Of a stretch of DNA of 64,000 bases, positions 27,949 to 38,631 are shown piece after piece (position 1 is the stretch's first letter; every line of letters starts with the position of its first letter). The notes under the pieces are model-generated. The model was not told where the DNA came from. It did no database searches and was given only the letters and a program-made list of their open reading frames with translations. A program made the position numbers and the translations under genes. This DNA is from Pararhizobium sp. YC-54 (GTDB lineage: Bacteria > Pseudomonadota > Alphaproteobacteria > Rhizobiales > Rhizobiaceae). The stretch covers positions 372,001 through 436,000 of the forward strand of contig NZ_JAOYTH010000003.1 in NCBI RefSeq assembly GCF_025847205.1, read 5' to 3'.

Positions 27949-28416
27949 ATGATGTTTCGCCTGATCCCACACCTTATCGTCGCTCTCGCAGTGCTGTCGC
28001 CGGCTTCTCCTTCGTCTGCTTCTGAATCCGGCAAACGAATCGAGATCGCCGGGCCGGTGACCGCAGACGTCATTCGCGTCATTGATGGCGACACGATCCT
28101 GGTAGCGGCGAGACCCTGGCCGCAACAGACCATGGAAGTCTATGTGCGGCTGCGCGGCATCGATGCGCCGGAGCTGAAATCGGCCTGCGCAGCCACCCGG
28201 GATGCCGGCCGACAGGCACGTGCAGCGCTTGCGCACCTGACCAGCGATCAGGGCGAAATCCAGCTCACACATATTTCCGGCGACAAGTATTTTGGCAGGG
28301 TTGTCGCCGATATCAGCTTTTCCGACGGGCGGAATCCGGCTCAGGAAATGCTGTCGGCGGGCTACGTCTCGCCCTATGACGGCGGCCGCAAGTCGAAGGC
28401 CTGCTCTTCCTGGTAG
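27949..28416 (+). CDS. Secreted thermonuclease-family (SNase-like) protein
   Basis: A 155-residue protein with a signal peptide (residues 1-24, ending near SASES) and a staphylococcal-nuclease fold: VIRVIDGDTILV and RLRGIDAPELKS supply the metal-binding acidic residues and first catalytic arginine, and KYFGRVVADI the second arginine region. Probably a periplasmic or secreted calcium-dependent nuclease. The window between the DUF1674 gene and this one is 50 bp, so they may be cotranscribed. A hairpin follows the stop. Confidence 0.85.
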   Translation: MMFRLIPHLIVALAVLSPASPSSASESGKRIEIAGPVTADVIRVIDGDTILVAARPWPQQTMEVYVRLRGIDAPELKSACAATRDAGRQARAALAHLTSDQGEIQLTHISGDKYFGRVVADISFSDGRNPAQEMLSAGYVSPYDGGRKSKACSSW

Positions 28417-28420
28417 GTAT

Positions 28421-28448
28421 CCGAGCCATCCGACGTCGAATGGCTCGG
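28421..28448. terminator. Convergent hairpin between the nuclease gene and acs
   Basis: CCGAGCCAT and its complement (9 bp) around a 10-nt loop. No T-run is present, so it could be a weak bidirectional terminator. Confidence 0.5.
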
Positions 28449-28456
28449 AACTTGCG

Positions 28457-30406
28457 TCACTTCTTGTTTTGGCGATTGGCGATCAGGTCATCGACGACGG
28501 CCGGATCGGCGAGCGTCGAGGTATCGCCGAGCGAGCCGAAATCGTCCTCGGCGATCTTGCGCAGGATACGGCGCATGATCTTGCCGGAGCGGGTTTTCGG
28601 CAGGCCGGGCGCAAACTGGATCTTGTCCGGCGAAGCGATGGCACCGATTTCCTTGCGGACATGGGCGATAAGCTCTTTGCGCAGCTCTTCCGAGCCGGTC
28701 TGGCCAACCATCAGGGTGACATAACTATAAATGCCCTGTCCCTTGATATCATGCAAATAACCGACGACGGCGGCTTCAGACACTGCATCATGGCTGACAA
28801 GCGCCGATTCGACTTCGGCGGTGCCCATGCGATGGCCGGAGACATTCAGGACGTCATCGACCCGGCCGGTGATCCAGTAATAACCGTCCTCGTCGCGGCG
28901 GCAGCCGTCACCGGTGAAATATTTGCCCTTGTAAGTCGCGAAATAGGTCTGGATGAAGCGTTCGTGGTCGCCATAGACGGTGCGCATCTGGCCGGGCCAG
29001 CTGTCGGTGATGCAGAGATTGCCGTCGGCCGCTCCCTCGATCACCTTGCCTTCGCCATCAACCAGCTGCGGCTGTACGCCGAAGAAGGGACGGGTGGCCG
29101 AACCCGGCTTCAACGCCGTAGCGCCGGGCAGCGGGGTGATCAGGATGCCACCAGTCTCCGTCTGCCACCAGGTATCGACCACCGGGCAACGGCCGTCGCC
29201 GACCACTTGATAGTACCATTCCCAGGCTTCCGGATTGATCGGTTCGCCGACGGAGCCGAGCGTGCGCAGCGATTGTCGCTTGGAACGCGTCACGAAAGCG
29301 TCACCCTGGCCCATCAGCGCCCGGATTGCGGTCGGGGCGGTGTAGAAGATATTGACCTTGTGCTTGTCGACCACGTCCCACAGACGGCCGGCGTCCGGAT
29401 AGGTCGGGACGCCTTCGAACATCAGGGTCGTGGCGCCATTCGCCAGCGGGCCGTAGACGATATAGGAATGGCCGGTGACCCAGCCCACATCGGCGGTGCA
29501 CCAGTAGATATCGCCGTCGTGATAGTCGAAGACGTACTGATGCGTCATCGAGGCATAGACGAGATAGCCGCCGGTCGTGTGCAAAACGCCCTTCGGCTTG
29601 CCGGTCGAACCGGATGTGTAGAGAATGAACAGCGGGTCTTCCGCGTTCATCTTCGCCGGCGGACAATCGGCTTCGACATTGGCAACAGCCTGATGGTACC
29701 AGATGTCGCGCTCGGAAACCCAGGCGATCTTGCCCGCCGTGCGGCGTACCACAATCACCGACTTGACGTCGACGCCGCCGCGGCTGGCGATCTCGATGGC
29801 CTGGTCGGTATTGGCCTTCAGCGGGATCGGCTTGCCGCCGCGCAGGCCTTCATCGGCGGTGATGACGACAGTGGATTGGCAATCGACGATGCGGCCGGCC
29901 AGCGCGTCGGGCGAGAACCCGCCGAAAACGATGGAATGCACAGCCCCGATGCGGGTGCAGGCCAGCATCGCATAGGCCGCTTCCGGGATCATCGGCATAT
30001 AGATGGTGACGCGATCGCCTTTTTGGACGCCGTTTGCCTTCAGCACATTGGCGAGACGGCAGACATGCTCGTGGAGTTCGCGGTAGGTGATCTTCCTGTC
30101 GTCATAGGGATTGTCACCCTCCCAGATGATCGCCACCTGATCACCGCGCTTTTCCAGGTGCCGGTCGATGCAATTGTAGGAGACGTTGGTGACGCCATCC
30201 TCGAACCACTTGATCGAAACATCACCCTCGAAGGAGGTATTCTTGACCTTTGTATAGGGCGTAAACCAGTCGATACGCTTGCCATGTTCTCCCCAGAAGG
30301 CTTCAGGATCCGTGACGCTTTGCTCGTACCACGCCCGATAGGTCGTATCGTCGATAAGAGCACGTTTCCGGGCAGATTCCAGGATCGGATAGGTTTTGGC
30401 AGACAT
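28457..30406 (-). CDS. acs: Acetyl-CoA synthetase
   Basis: AMP-forming ligase activating acetate to acetyl-CoA. The 649 residues match the family. Seen are [10 protein letters not shown], the P-loop [19 protein letters not shown] (near 265), the WWQTETGG motif (near 414), and the regulatory lysine motif [10 protein letters not shown] close to the C-terminus, the usual acetylation site. It is transcribed divergently from trcR. A second, propionate-type synthetase lies about 1 kb away on the same strand but is distinct in sequence. Confidence 0.97.
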   Translation of the reverse strand: MSAKTYPILESARKRALIDDTTYRAWYEQSVTDPEAFWGEHGKRIDWFTPYTKVKNTSFEGDVSIKWFEDGVTNVSYNCIDRHLEKRGDQVAIIWEGDNPYDDRKITYRELHEHVCRLANVLKANGVQKGDRVTIYMPMIPEAAYAMLACTRIGAVHSIVFGGFSPDALAGRIVDCQSTVVITADEGLRGGKPIPLKANTDQAIEIASRGGVDVKSVIVVRRTAGKIAWVSERDIWYHQAVANVEADCPPAKMNAEDPLFILYTSGSTGKPKGVLHTTGGYLVYASMTHQYVFDYHDGDIYWCTADVGWVTGHSYIVYGPLANGATTLMFEGVPTYPDAGRLWDVVDKHKVNIFYTAPTAIRALMGQGDAFVTRSKRQSLRTLGSVGEPINPEAWEWYYQVVGDGRCPVVDTWWQTETGGILITPLPGATALKPGSATRPFFGVQPQLVDGEGKVIEGAADGNLCITDSWPGQMRTVYGDHERFIQTYFATYKGKYFTGDGCRRDEDGYYWITGRVDDVLNVSGHRMGTAEVESALVSHDAVSEAAVVGYLHDIKGQGIYSYVTLMVGQTGSEELRKELIAHVRKEIGAIASPDKIQFAPGLPKTRSGKIMRRILRKIAEDDFGSLGDTSTLADPAVVDDLIANRQNKK

Positions 30407-30642
30407 AATGATTTCCTCCCTGCGCAGGCAGTTTCAGGCGGCACATCTCCTCGTGCGCACCCGTTTCGGGCGCCATACATATCAGGTCAAGACACGGCGT
30501 CCATTAGACAAAAGGTCATTTATTCAAGAAGAATTGCATTTCTACGACGACGAGGGTATAGAGGCGCTAATTTCCCGGAAATTAAAGTGGTTACACCCCA
30601 CGGCCCGCGACACCGGCGCGGACGGACAGAAGGACTATATCC

Positions 30643-31344
30643 ATGGCTCAACAACTGCTTATGCCCAAAGCGACGGCCGTATGGCTTGTTGACAACACTG
30701 CTCTGTCGTTCGAACAGATCGCCACGTTCTGCAAGCTGCACCCGCTTGAAGTCAAGGCAATCGCCGACGGTGAATCCGCGCAGGGCATCAAGGGCCTCGA
30801 CCCGATCGCCACCGGTCAGCTGTCGCGCGACGAGATCGCCCGCGCCGAGGGCAATCCGAACCACAAGCTGAAGATTTCCGAACCGAAGGTTCGCGTCCCC
30901 GACAGCAAGCGCAAGGGCCCGCGTTATACCCCGGTCTCCAAGCGCCAGGACCGCCCGAACGCCATTTTGTGGCTGGTGCGCAATCATCCTGAACTGAAGG
31001 ACGCCCAGATCTCGCGTCTCGTCGGCACCACCAAGTCGACGATCGAGCAGATCCGCGAGCGCACCCACTGGAACTCGACCAACCTGACCGCGATGGACCC
31101 GGTGACGCTTGGCCTGTGCACGCAGATCGACCTCGACCTTGAAGTCGAACGCGCGTCCAAGGGCCGCCCGCTGCCAACCGCCGCCGAACTGGGCGCGACG
31201 CTGGAAGCCTCGAAGGAAACGGAAAAACTGCCATTTTCCTATGAGCGCGAGGAGGAAAAGGAAATCGACGCCGACGCCGTTTTCTCCAAGCTCAAGGCCC
31301 TCAAGTCCGACCGCAAGGACGAGGACGAGGACGACGCCTACTGA
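30643..31344 (+). CDS. trcR: DUF1013 cell-cycle transcription factor TrcR
   Basis: A 233-residue alphaproteobacterial protein. The N-terminus MAQQLLMPKATAVWLVDNTA and the central RFVGTTKSTI-like helix-turn-helix region (ISRLVGTTKSTIEQIRER near 124) are the DUF1013 signature. The Caulobacter homologue TrcR is reported to travel with RNA polymerase and affect cell-cycle transcription; this is recalled knowledge. The tail is acidic (DRKDEDEDDAY). AGAAGGA precedes the ATG. It is single, divergent from acs, and has its own strong terminator. Confidence 0.9.
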   Translation: MAQQLLMPKATAVWLVDNTALSFEQIATFCKLHPLEVKAIADGESAQGIKGLDPIATGQLSRDEIARAEGNPNHKLKISEPKVRVPDSKRKGPRYTPVSKRQDRPNAILWLVRNHPELKDAQISRLVGTTKSTIEQIRERTHWNSTNLTAMDPVTLGLCTQIDLDLEVERASKGRPLPTAAELGATLEASKETEKLPFSYEREEEKEIDADAVFSKLKALKSDRKDEDEDDAY

Positions 31345-31369
31345 TTGGAGCGCATCGCTCCCGACGAGA

Positions 31370-31395
31370 AAACCCGGATCGCTCCGGGTTTTTTT
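31370..31395 (+). terminator. Terminator of trcR
   Basis: AAACCCGGA / TCCGGGTTT with the tetraloop TCGC, continuing into seven T residues in all. Confidence 0.9.
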
Positions 31396-31467
31396 GTGCC
31401 TTGAGACTTCTGTGATGCGTTTCAGCAGTGAACGATGAGACTCCGGCTAAGGATCGCCGGTCCTCAG

Positions 31468-33375
31468 CTATACGCCGATACCTCGGGCATGCAGGGCGGC
31501 AGCGATTTCCTCAAGCACGGCCGGGTCGTCGATCGTTGCCGGCATCTTCCAGCTCTCACGATCGGCGATCTTCTGCATCGTACCGCGCAGGATTTTTCCC
31601 GATCGCGTCTTGGGCAGACGCTTGACGCAGATCACCGTCTTGAACGCGGCGACCGGTCCGATGCGCTCGCGAACAAGACCGACAACCTCTTTTTCGATAT
31701 CCGCTGTTTCACGGGAAACATTGGCATTGATGACCAGAAAGCCGGCGGGCACCTGGCCCTTGATGGGATCGGCAATGCCGATGACGGCACATTCGGCCAC
31801 GTCGGCATGGCTGGCACAGATTTCCTCCATCGCGCCGGTGGACAGGCGGTGGCCGGCGACATTGATGATGTCGTCGGTGCGCGACATGATGAAAATGTAG
31901 CCGTCCTCGTCGATGTAGCCGGCGTCCGCCGTGCGGTAGTAGCCGGGAAATTCGGCAAGGCAGGTGTCACGAAACCGTTGATCGGCATTCCAGAATGTCG
32001 GCAGGCAGCCGGGCGGCATCGGCAGCTTGATGACGATATTGCCCAGCGTTCCGGACCCCACGGGATGACCGGCATCATCCAGCACCCGAACGTCATATCC
32101 CGGCAAGGGCACTGCGGCCGAACCATATTTCACCGGCAGCAAACCGAGCCCGATCGGATTTCCGGCCACCGGCCAGCCCGTTTCCGTCTGCCACCAGTTA
32201 TCGATGACGGGAACCTTCAGTTTTGCTTCCGCCCAGGCGACCGTGTCCGGGTCTGCGCGTTCGCCTGCCAGAAACAACGCCCTGAATTTCGCAAGATCGC
32301 GCCGGCGGATTAACTCGCCCTGCGGATCCTCCTTGCGGATGGCGCGAAAGGCTGTCGGCGCGGTAAACAGCGTGGTCACGCCGTGCTGCTCGATAACCCG
32401 CCAATAGGCGCCGGCGTCGGGCGTGCCCACCGGCTTCCCCTCATAGAGAATTGCCGTGCTGCCATTCAACAGCGGTCCATAGACGATGTAGCAGTGACCG
32501 ACGACCCAGCCGATATCGGACGCCGCCCAGAAAACTTCGCCCGGCTTGATGCCGAAGAAGTGCTGCATCGACCATTTGAGCGCAACCATGTGGCCGCCAT
32601 TGTCGCGCACAACGCCTTTCGGCTGGCCGGTCGTCCCTGATGTATACAGGATATAGAGCGGATCGGTCGCCAGAACCGGCGTACAGGAAACCTCGGCGCG
32701 CCGCTGTTTTGCCGACGCCACAACGGCGGCGAAATCGATGTCACGTCCCATCTGCAACTCGGCCTTCAACATTGTCCGTTGAAAGACAAGGCAGTGCGCC
32801 GGCTTGTGCCGGCTGATCCCGATGGCCGCGTCGAGCAACGGTTTGTAGGCGATCGTTTTTCCGGCCTCGATGCCGCAACTGGCCGACACAACCAGTTTCG
32901 CCTCGCTGTCGGTGATGCGCGTCGCCAGTTCGCTTGCCGCGAAACCGCCGAAAACGACCGAGTGAACAGCGCCGATGCGGGCAGCCGCCAGCATGGCGAA
33001 CACAGCCTGCGGGATCATCGGCATGTAGATAATGATCCGGTCGCCCTTGCCGATACCCAGATCCTGATAGACGGACGCGAGTGCGACGACCTCATCAAGC
33101 ATGGCACCATAGGTCCAGTGCTCAATTGTGCCGGTGACGGGACTGTCATAGATCAGGGCATTCTGATCGGCCAGGCCCCGGGCAACCTGACGGTCCAGAC
33201 AATTGAAGCAGGTACTGGTTTCGCCGCCGGGAAACCAGCGTCCGTAAACGCCGAGGCTTGGATCGAAAACCTGATCAAACGGCCGGAACCAGTCAATCTC
33301 CCGCGCCGCTTCAGACCAGAAAGTTTCGGGATCCTGTTTCCACGCGCCGTAAACGTCGGAATAGCTGCTCGCCAT
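31468..33375 (-). CDS. prpE: Propionyl-CoA synthetase (acetyl-CoA synthetase-like)
   Basis: AMP-forming ligase of 635 residues, most like PrpE. The N-terminal YGAWKQDPETFWSEAA, P-loop YTSGTTGQPKGVVRDNGGH, the PrpE-style ALKWSMQHFFGIKPGE, WWQTETGWP and the terminal regulatory KTRSGKILRG are all present. It activates propionate and probably other short acids. The ATG at 33375 has GGAGGAGA upstream, better than the ATG at 33396. No other prp genes adjoin it, so it is not in a methylcitrate operon. A parS-like sequence lies inside the coding region at 31705-31720. Confidence 0.9.
   Translation of the reverse strand: MASSYSDVYGAWKQDPETFWSEAAREIDWFRPFDQVFDPSLGVYGRWFPGGETSTCFNCLDRQVARGLADQNALIYDSPVTGTIEHWTYGAMLDEVVALASVYQDLGIGKGDRIIIYMPMIPQAVFAMLAAARIGAVHSVVFGGFAASELATRITDSEAKLVVSASCGIEAGKTIAYKPLLDAAIGISRHKPAHCLVFQRTMLKAELQMGRDIDFAAVVASAKQRRAEVSCTPVLATDPLYILYTSGTTGQPKGVVRDNGGHMVALKWSMQHFFGIKPGEVFWAASDIGWVVGHCYIVYGPLLNGSTAILYEGKPVGTPDAGAYWRVIEQHGVTTLFTAPTAFRAIRKEDPQGELIRRRDLAKFRALFLAGERADPDTVAWAEAKLKVPVIDNWWQTETGWPVAGNPIGLGLLPVKYGSAAVPLPGYDVRVLDDAGHPVGSGTLGNIVIKLPMPPGCLPTFWNADQRFRDTCLAEFPGYYRTADAGYIDEDGYIFIMSRTDDIINVAGHRLSTGAMEEICASHADVAECAVIGIADPIKGQVPAGFLVINANVSRETADIEKEVVGLVRERIGPVAAFKTVICVKRLPKTRSGKILRGTMQKIADRESWKMPATIDDPAVLEEIAAALHARGIGV
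31705..31720. other. parS-like site inside prpE
   Basis: TGTTTCACGGGAAACA matches parS at 15 of 16 bases, but the mismatch falls at the central T of CACGTG, which breaks the palindrome. Binding by ParB is therefore uncertain. Confidence 0.45.
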
Positions 33376-33490
33376 CACCGTCTCCTCCACTCCCAATACC
33401 GGACAAGCCGGCCTCCGCAGGGAGCATAGGAGATTGGCGCGGCACGGAGAAGCCAGACGAAAGCGTTAGACCATTTAGCCGCTCAGCAGA

Positions 33491-34150
33491 CTAACGTGTG
33501 CCGAAGATCGCCGAACCGACGCGCACGCCGGTCGCGCCAAATTGAACCGCTACATCAAAATCGCCGGACATGCCCATGGAGAGCTTTTCCAGGCCGCAGC
33601 GTTCGGCAAGCTTGGCAAGCAGCGCAAAATGCGGGCCGGGGTTTTCGTCCGCCGGCGGGATGCACATCAATCCTTCGACGGGGATGCCGATCGTTTCGCG
33701 GCACAGCGTGACGAAGGTCACAGTATCATCCGGCGCGATACCCGCCTTCTGCGGCTCAAGCCCGGTATTAACCTGGACATACAGGCGAACGGGCTTGCCC
33801 TGCAGGGCGATTTCAGCGGCGACGGCACGTGCGATCTTCTCCCGGTCTATGGTCTCGATGACATCGAACAAGGCCACGGCATCCGCCGCCTTGTTGGATT
33901 GCAGCGGGCCGATCAGGTGAAGCTCGATATTAGCGTTTTCCGCCTTCAGCTCAGGCCACTTGCCCTGCGCCTCCTGCACCCGGTTTTCGCCGAAAATCCG
34001 CTGCCCCGCCGCAAGCACGGGACGGACCGCATCGGCATCGAAAGTCTTGGAGACTGCAACGAGCGATGCGGCGCCCAAGGGACGATTGGCGCTATCCTCT
34101 GCATCGCGAATCCGGCTCAAGACATCGTTCAACCGTTCTTCCACGCTCAT
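33491..34150 (-). CDS. YggS/PLPBP-family pyridoxal phosphate homeostasis protein
   Basis: A 219-residue PLP-binding protein of the YggS family, which controls free PLP and amino-acid balance without a known catalytic activity. The PLP lysine sits in LVAVSKTFDADAV near residue 35, and the phosphate-binding end MGMSGDFDVAVQFGATGVRVG is typical (shown in part: MGMSGDFDVA). The start at 34150 gives the usual N-terminus; upstream starts add an unusual extension. It stands divergent from leuS, with about 210 bp between. Confidence 0.92.
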   Translation of the reverse strand: MSVEERLNDVLSRIRDAEDSANRPLGAASLVAVSKTFDADAVRPVLAAGQRIFGENRVQEAQGKWPELKAENANIELHLIGPLQSNKAADAVALFDVIETIDREKIARAVAAEIALQGKPVRLYVQVNTGLEPQKAGIAPDDTVTFVTLCRETIGIPVEGLMCIPPADENPGPHFALLAKLAERCGLEKLSMGMSGDFDVAVQFGATGVRVGSAIFGTR

Positions 34151-34363
34151 CACCATCGTCTCCATCACGTTCCGGTCCGCCTGGCGCAATAGTCAAACTG
34201 AATGCGACTGCCAAGCCGTAATCGCCGGATGCCTGCCAAATGCCGCAAAGTTTCGCCTCAAAGCCTTCCAAAACTTGACGCTACGCTTGTTTCATGGTGA
34301 AGGTCACGCCAAATATCCAGGGGATTGATTTCCCCTCGCCCAAATTTCCGGAACATCGATCAT

Positions 34364-36994
34364 ATGGCTACCGAACGTTACAATCCGCGCGATTCTGAAC
34401 CCCGCTGGCAACAGGAATGGGAGCAGAAGAACGTCTTCACCACAGACAACGACGACCCGCGCGAAAAATATTACGTGCTCGAGATGTTCCCCTATCCGTC
34501 GGGCCGGATCCACATGGGCCATGTCCGCAACTACGCCATGGGCGACGTTGTCGCGCGCTACAAGCGGGCACGGGGCTACAATGTGCTGCATCCGATGGGC
34601 TGGGACGCTTTCGGCATGCCGGCCGAAAATGCCGCCATGGAGCGCGGCGTGCATCCGGCCGCCTGGACCTATCAGAACATTGCCTCGATGAAGGCGCAGC
34701 TGAAGGTGATGGGCCTGTCGCTCGACTGGTCGCGCGAGTTCGCCACCTGCGATGTTGAATACTACCAGCACCAGCAGCACCTGTTCGTGGATTTCCTCGA
34801 AAAGGGCCTCGTCTACCGCAAACAGTCGAAGGTCAACTGGGACCCGGTCGACAACACGGTTTTGGCCAACGAGCAGGTGATCGACGGGCGCGGCTGGCGC
34901 TCCGGCGCCCTGGTCGAACAGCGCGAACTCACTCAGTGGTTCTTCCGCATCACCGATTTCAACCAGGACCTGCTCGATTCGCTCGACACGCTGGACCAGT
35001 GGCCGGAAAAGGTCCGGCTGATGCAAAAAAACTGGATCGGCCGCTCTGAAGGCCTGACCATCCGCTGGGAGATCGTACCGGGCACCGGTGCTACGGACGA
35101 AACCGAGGTCACTGTTTATACGACCCGTCCCGATACGCTGTTTGGCGCCTCCTTCCTGGCGATTGCCGCCGATCACCCGCTGGCCCGGCAGGCCGCCGCA
35201 GGAAACCCGGAGATCGAGGCTTTCTGCGAGGAAACCCGTCGCGCCGGCACGTCGTTGGCAGCGCTGGAGACGGCTGAGAAAAAGGGCATAGACACCGGCA
35301 TTCGCGTGAAGCATCCGCTCGATCCGAGCTGGGAACTGCCCGTTTACGTCGCCAATTTCGTGTTGATGGATTACGGTACCGGCGCAATTTTCGGCTGCCC
35401 CTCCGGCGACCAGCGCGACCTCGATTTCGCCCGCAAATACGATCTCCCGGTCGTGGCCGTGGTGATGCCGAAAGACGGCGACGCGGCAAGCTTTGCCATT
35501 GGCAGCGAAGCCTATATCGGCGACGGCGTCATGATCAATTCGCGATTTCTGAACGGCCTGACGATCGAAGACGCCTTTGAAAAGGTGGCATCGACGCTGG
35601 AACAGGCCACGATCGGCGATGCGCCTCAGGCCGAGCGCAAGGTCAATTTTCGCCTGCGTGACTGGGGTATCTCCCGGCAGCGCTATTGGGGTTGCCCGAT
35701 CCCGGTCATCCATTGCGACGACTGCGGCGTCATACCGGTGCCGAAGGCTGATCTTCCGGTGAAACTGCCTGATGACGTGACCTTCGACAAGCCGGGCAAT
35801 CCGCTCGACCGGCACCCGACCTGGCGCCACGTTTCCTGCCCGCAATGCGGCAAGGACGCGCGCCGCGAGACCGACACGATGGATACATTTGTCGATTCGT
35901 CCTGGTATTTCGCCCGTTTCACCGCACCCTGGGAAAGCAAGCCGACCAATCCGGCCGCCGTTGATCACTGGCTGCCCGTTGATCAATACATCGGCGGCAT
36001 TGAGCACGCGATCCTCCACCTGCTCTATTCGCGGTTCTTTACCCGGGCAATGAAAGCCACGGGCCATGCCGGCCTCGACGAGCCCTTCAAGGGCCTGTTC
36101 ACGCAGGGCATGGTCGTGCATGAAACCTATAGCCGCGGGCAGGGCGCCCAGCGCGAATGGGTGACGCCGGCCGAAATCATCATCGTCGAGACCGATGGCA
36201 AGCGGCAGGCCAGCCTGATCGAAACCGGCGAACCGATTACCATCGGCTCGATCGAGAAAATGTCGAAGTCGAAAAAGAACGTTGTCGACCCCGACGATAT
36301 CATTGCCTCCTATGGCGCTGATACCGCGCGGTTCTTCGTTCTCTCCGACTCGCCGCCTGATCGCGATGTGATCTGGTCGGAGGCCGGCGTCGAAGGCGCA
36401 CACCGGTTCGTCCAGCGCCTGTGGCGGCTGATTTCGGAAGCATCCGATGCGCTGAAGGCGACCGAAGCAAAGCCTGCATCCGGCGGTCCGGCTCTTGCGG
36501 TCTCGCAGCTGACCCACAAGACGCTGAAGGCCGTTCAGGCCGACTACGACAAGCTCGCCTTCAACAAAGCCGTGGCGCGGCTCTATGAGCTCGTCAATGC
36601 CCTTGCCAACCCGCTGACACAGGTTGCGGCGGGTACCGCAGATCAGGCGACGACCGCGGCCGTCAAGGACGCCGTATCGATCCTGATCAGCCTGGTGGCG
36701 CCGATGATGCCGCATCTGGCCGAGCAGTGCTGGCAGGAGATCGGCGGAACGGGGCTGATTGCCCAGACGACATGGCCGGTTTACAGCGAAGCGCTGGTGG
36801 CTGAAAACGAAGTAACCATGCCGGTGCAGATCAACGGCAAGAAGCGCGCCGATTTGACAATTGCGCGCGATGCGGATCAGACTGCGATCGAGAACGCCGT
36901 TCTGGCGCTCGACCCCGTCAGGACTGCATTGAACGGACAAAGCCCGAAGAAGATCATCGTCGTGCCGCAGAGGATCGTGAATGTCGTTGTCTGA
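34364..36994 (+). CDS. leuS: Leucyl-tRNA synthetase
   Basis: Class Ia aminoacyl-tRNA synthetase charging tRNA-Leu in the cytoplasm. The 876 residues match bacterial LeuRS. HIGH-type motif is [12 protein letters not shown] (near 50), the CP1 editing domain follows with [12 protein letters not shown] (about 258-270), a zinc-finger-like CDDCGVIP and CPQCGKD pair is in the middle, and the KMSKS loop is in [14 protein letters not shown]. The ATG at 34364 gives the normal N-terminus. It overlaps the 5' end of lptE by 14 bp, and lptE is followed by holA, a common order in these bacteria. Confidence 0.98.
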   Translation: MATERYNPRDSEPRWQQEWEQKNVFTTDNDDPREKYYVLEMFPYPSGRIHMGHVRNYAMGDVVARYKRARGYNVLHPMGWDAFGMPAENAAMERGVHPAAWTYQNIASMKAQLKVMGLSLDWSREFATCDVEYYQHQQHLFVDFLEKGLVYRKQSKVNWDPVDNTVLANEQVIDGRGWRSGALVEQRELTQWFFRITDFNQDLLDSLDTLDQWPEKVRLMQKNWIGRSEGLTIRWEIVPGTGATDETEVTVYTTRPDTLFGASFLAIAADHPLARQAAAGNPEIEAFCEETRRAGTSLAALETAEKKGIDTGIRVKHPLDPSWELPVYVANFVLMDYGTGAIFGCPSGDQRDLDFARKYDLPVVAVVMPKDGDAASFAIGSEAYIGDGVMINSRFLNGLTIEDAFEKVASTLEQATIGDAPQAERKVNFRLRDWGISRQRYWGCPIPVIHCDDCGVIPVPKADLPVKLPDDVTFDKPGNPLDRHPTWRHVSCPQCGKDARRETDTMDTFVDSSWYFARFTAPWESKPTNPAAVDHWLPVDQYIGGIEHAILHLLYSRFFTRAMKATGHAGLDEPFKGLFTQGMVVHETYSRGQGAQREWVTPAEIIIVETDGKRQASLIETGEPITIGSIEKMSKSKKNVVDPDDIIASYGADTARFFVLSDSPPDRDVIWSEAGVEGAHRFVQRLWRLISEASDALKATEAKPASGGPALAVSQLTHKTLKAVQADYDKLAFNKAVARLYELVNALANPLTQVAAGTADQATTAAVKDAVSILISLVAPMMPHLAEQCWQEIGGTGLIAQTTWPVYSEALVAENEVTMPVQINGKKRADLTIARDADQTAIENAVLALDPVRTALNGQSPKKIIVVPQRIVNVVV

Positions 36995-37514
36995 AAAAGC
37001 TCAAAGATACGCGCAGATTCTGGCTTTCGGCACACTCGCGGCCCTGGCAGGCTGCCAGGTCAAGCCGCTCTATTCGGACGGCCCCCAGGGAAAGCCCGCC
37101 CAGGCGCTCGCATCGATCGAAATCTCCGACGCTGACGACCGCGTCGAGCAGGAAGTACGCAATGCGCTGATCTTCCTGACATCTGGCGGCGCAGGCGAAC
37201 CGGCGAACCCGCAATACAAGCTGGCTCTGAACATCACCAGCGAGATCCAGGGCGTTCTGTATGATCAGAACACCACCGACGACAATACCGATACCGCCGG
37301 TGCCGGCCGCGTCGTCGTCATGGCCGATTATAACCTGACACGCGCCGATACGGGCGAAACCGTGCGCTCCGGCAATCGCAGCGCCGTCTCGCTGGTCGAC
37401 TTTCCAAATCAGGAATTTGCCAAGGTTCGCGCCAGACGCGATGGCGAAAAGCGGGCTGCCAAGGAACTGGCCGAAATTATCCGCGCCGATCTCGCAGCGG
37501 CGCTCGGCCGCTGA
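36981..37514 (+). CDS. lptE: LPS assembly lipoprotein LptE
   Basis: Outer-membrane lipoprotein that plugs LptD and helps insert lipopolysaccharide. The 177-residue product has a lipoprotein signal with the lipobox LAALAGC, so Cys25 would be acylated. The following KPLYSDG and the beta-rich body match LptE/RlpB-like alphaproteobacterial proteins. Its start lies within the last 14 bp of leuS, so expression is coupled. The family is poorly conserved; the assignment rests on the lipobox, the size, and the leuS-lptE-holA order. Confidence 0.88.
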   Translation: MSLSEKAQRYAQILAFGTLAALAGCQVKPLYSDGPQGKPAQALASIEISDADDRVEQEVRNALIFLTSGGAGEPANPQYKLALNITSEIQGVLYDQNTTDDNTDTAGAGRVVVMADYNLTRADTGETVRSGNRSAVSLVDFPNQEFAKVRARRDGEKRAAKELAEIIRADLAAALGR

Positions 37515-37539
37515 GCAATCAGCCTCATAAGGTGGCGGT

Positions 37540-38574
37540 ATGACCGAGATCAAATCGCACGAATTCGAGCAGTTCCTGCAGCGTCCGCTGCGGGATGACC
37601 GTATCTACCTGATCTACGGTCCCGACCGCGGCCTGGTTTCGGAGCGCGCCGCCCAGATTGCAGCCAAAAGCGGCGTCGCTCTCGACGACCCGTTTTCGCT
37701 GATCCGGCTCGACGGTTCCGACCTGCAGCAAAACCCGGGTCGCCTTATGGACGAGGTCAATACGATCGGTCTGTTCGGTGGCGAAAAACTCGTCTGGCTT
37801 CGCACGTCGGGGACGGAGAAAGCGCTGGTCGATAGCCTCACCGCGCTCTCAAAGGAGCCGCCGGAGGCCAGCTATGTCGTCATCGAAGCTGGCGATCTCA
37901 AAAAGGGAACTGGCATTCGCAAGATCGGCGAAACCAGTCGGTCGGTGATATCGATCGCCTGCTACAGCGACGACGCACGTGCGCTGAATGGCCTGATCGA
38001 TCAGGAACTTGGACTGGAAGGCCTGCGCATCTCGCCCGCGGCGCGCGAGCGGCTGAATGAAGCCCTTGGCGGCGACCGGATCGCCTCGCGCAACGAGATC
38101 CGCAAACTGGCGCTCTATTGCCGGGGCATGACCTTGATCGAAGAAGAACATGTGCTGGAGATCGTCGGCGACGCTAGCGCCATTTCAGTCGATGATGCGA
38201 TAGACGCTGTCCTCAAGGGCGACACGGATGGCCTTCAGCATGCCATCCGCAAGATCGTCGCATCGAAGACGGCGATCTTTCTGGTGCTGCAGGCCTGTCT
38301 CAAGCAGTTTCAACTGCTGGACCTGATGCGGGCGGAAATGGACGACAAGCGGCAACAGCCCACCCAGGTTGTGGCCACGCTCGGCCGCCATTTGCATTTC
38401 CGTCGCAAGCCACTGATCGAAGCTGCCTTGAAAACCTGGACCCTGCCGGCCATCCGGCGGGAACTCGGCCGGCTGCAGGCGGCGATCTTTCAAAGCCGCA
38501 CCCGGCAGAGCCTGGAAAACAGTATCGCCATGCAGACATTGCTGGCGATTACACTGCAATCGGCGCGCAGATAG
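37540..38574 (+). CDS. holA: DNA polymerase III subunit delta
   Basis: Clamp-loader subunit that opens the beta clamp. The 344 residues begin IKSHEFEQFLQRPL and contain YLIYGPDRGLVSERA, the degenerate nucleotide-binding region of delta. The C-terminal helical collar ends AIFQSRTRQSLENSIAMQTLL. This fits the HolA family. It is third in the leuS-lptE-holA run with a 25-bp gap, and is convergent with parB (57-bp gap). Confidence 0.93.
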   Translation: MTEIKSHEFEQFLQRPLRDDRIYLIYGPDRGLVSERAAQIAAKSGVALDDPFSLIRLDGSDLQQNPGRLMDEVNTIGLFGGEKLVWLRTSGTEKALVDSLTALSKEPPEASYVVIEAGDLKKGTGIRKIGETSRSVISIACYSDDARALNGLIDQELGLEGLRISPAARERLNEALGGDRIASRNEIRKLALYCRGMTLIEEEHVLEIVGDASAISVDDAIDAVLKGDTDGLQHAIRKIVASKTAIFLVLQACLKQFQLLDLMRAEMDDKRQQPTQVVATLGRHLHFRRKPLIEAALKTWTLPAIRRELGRLQAAIFQSRTRQSLENSIAMQTLLAITLQSARR

Positions 38575-38631
38575 AGCTTATCTAGCTGATAATATTAGAT
38601 CTTAATGATTTGTTTCGGGAACGAATCGATC

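Noticed and set aside
30550..30600. TTTCCCGGAAA palindrome upstream of trcR as an operator
   Set aside because: Single short palindrome with no second copy or known regulator; kept out of the features.
28292..30871. An 859-codon open frame antisense to acs
   Set aside because: Same compositional effect; acs is certain on the minus strand and the plus-strand translation is unlike any family.
34304..36940. An 878-codon open frame antisense to leuS
   Set aside because: Mirror of a clear leuS; no motif of its own and no ribosome binding site.
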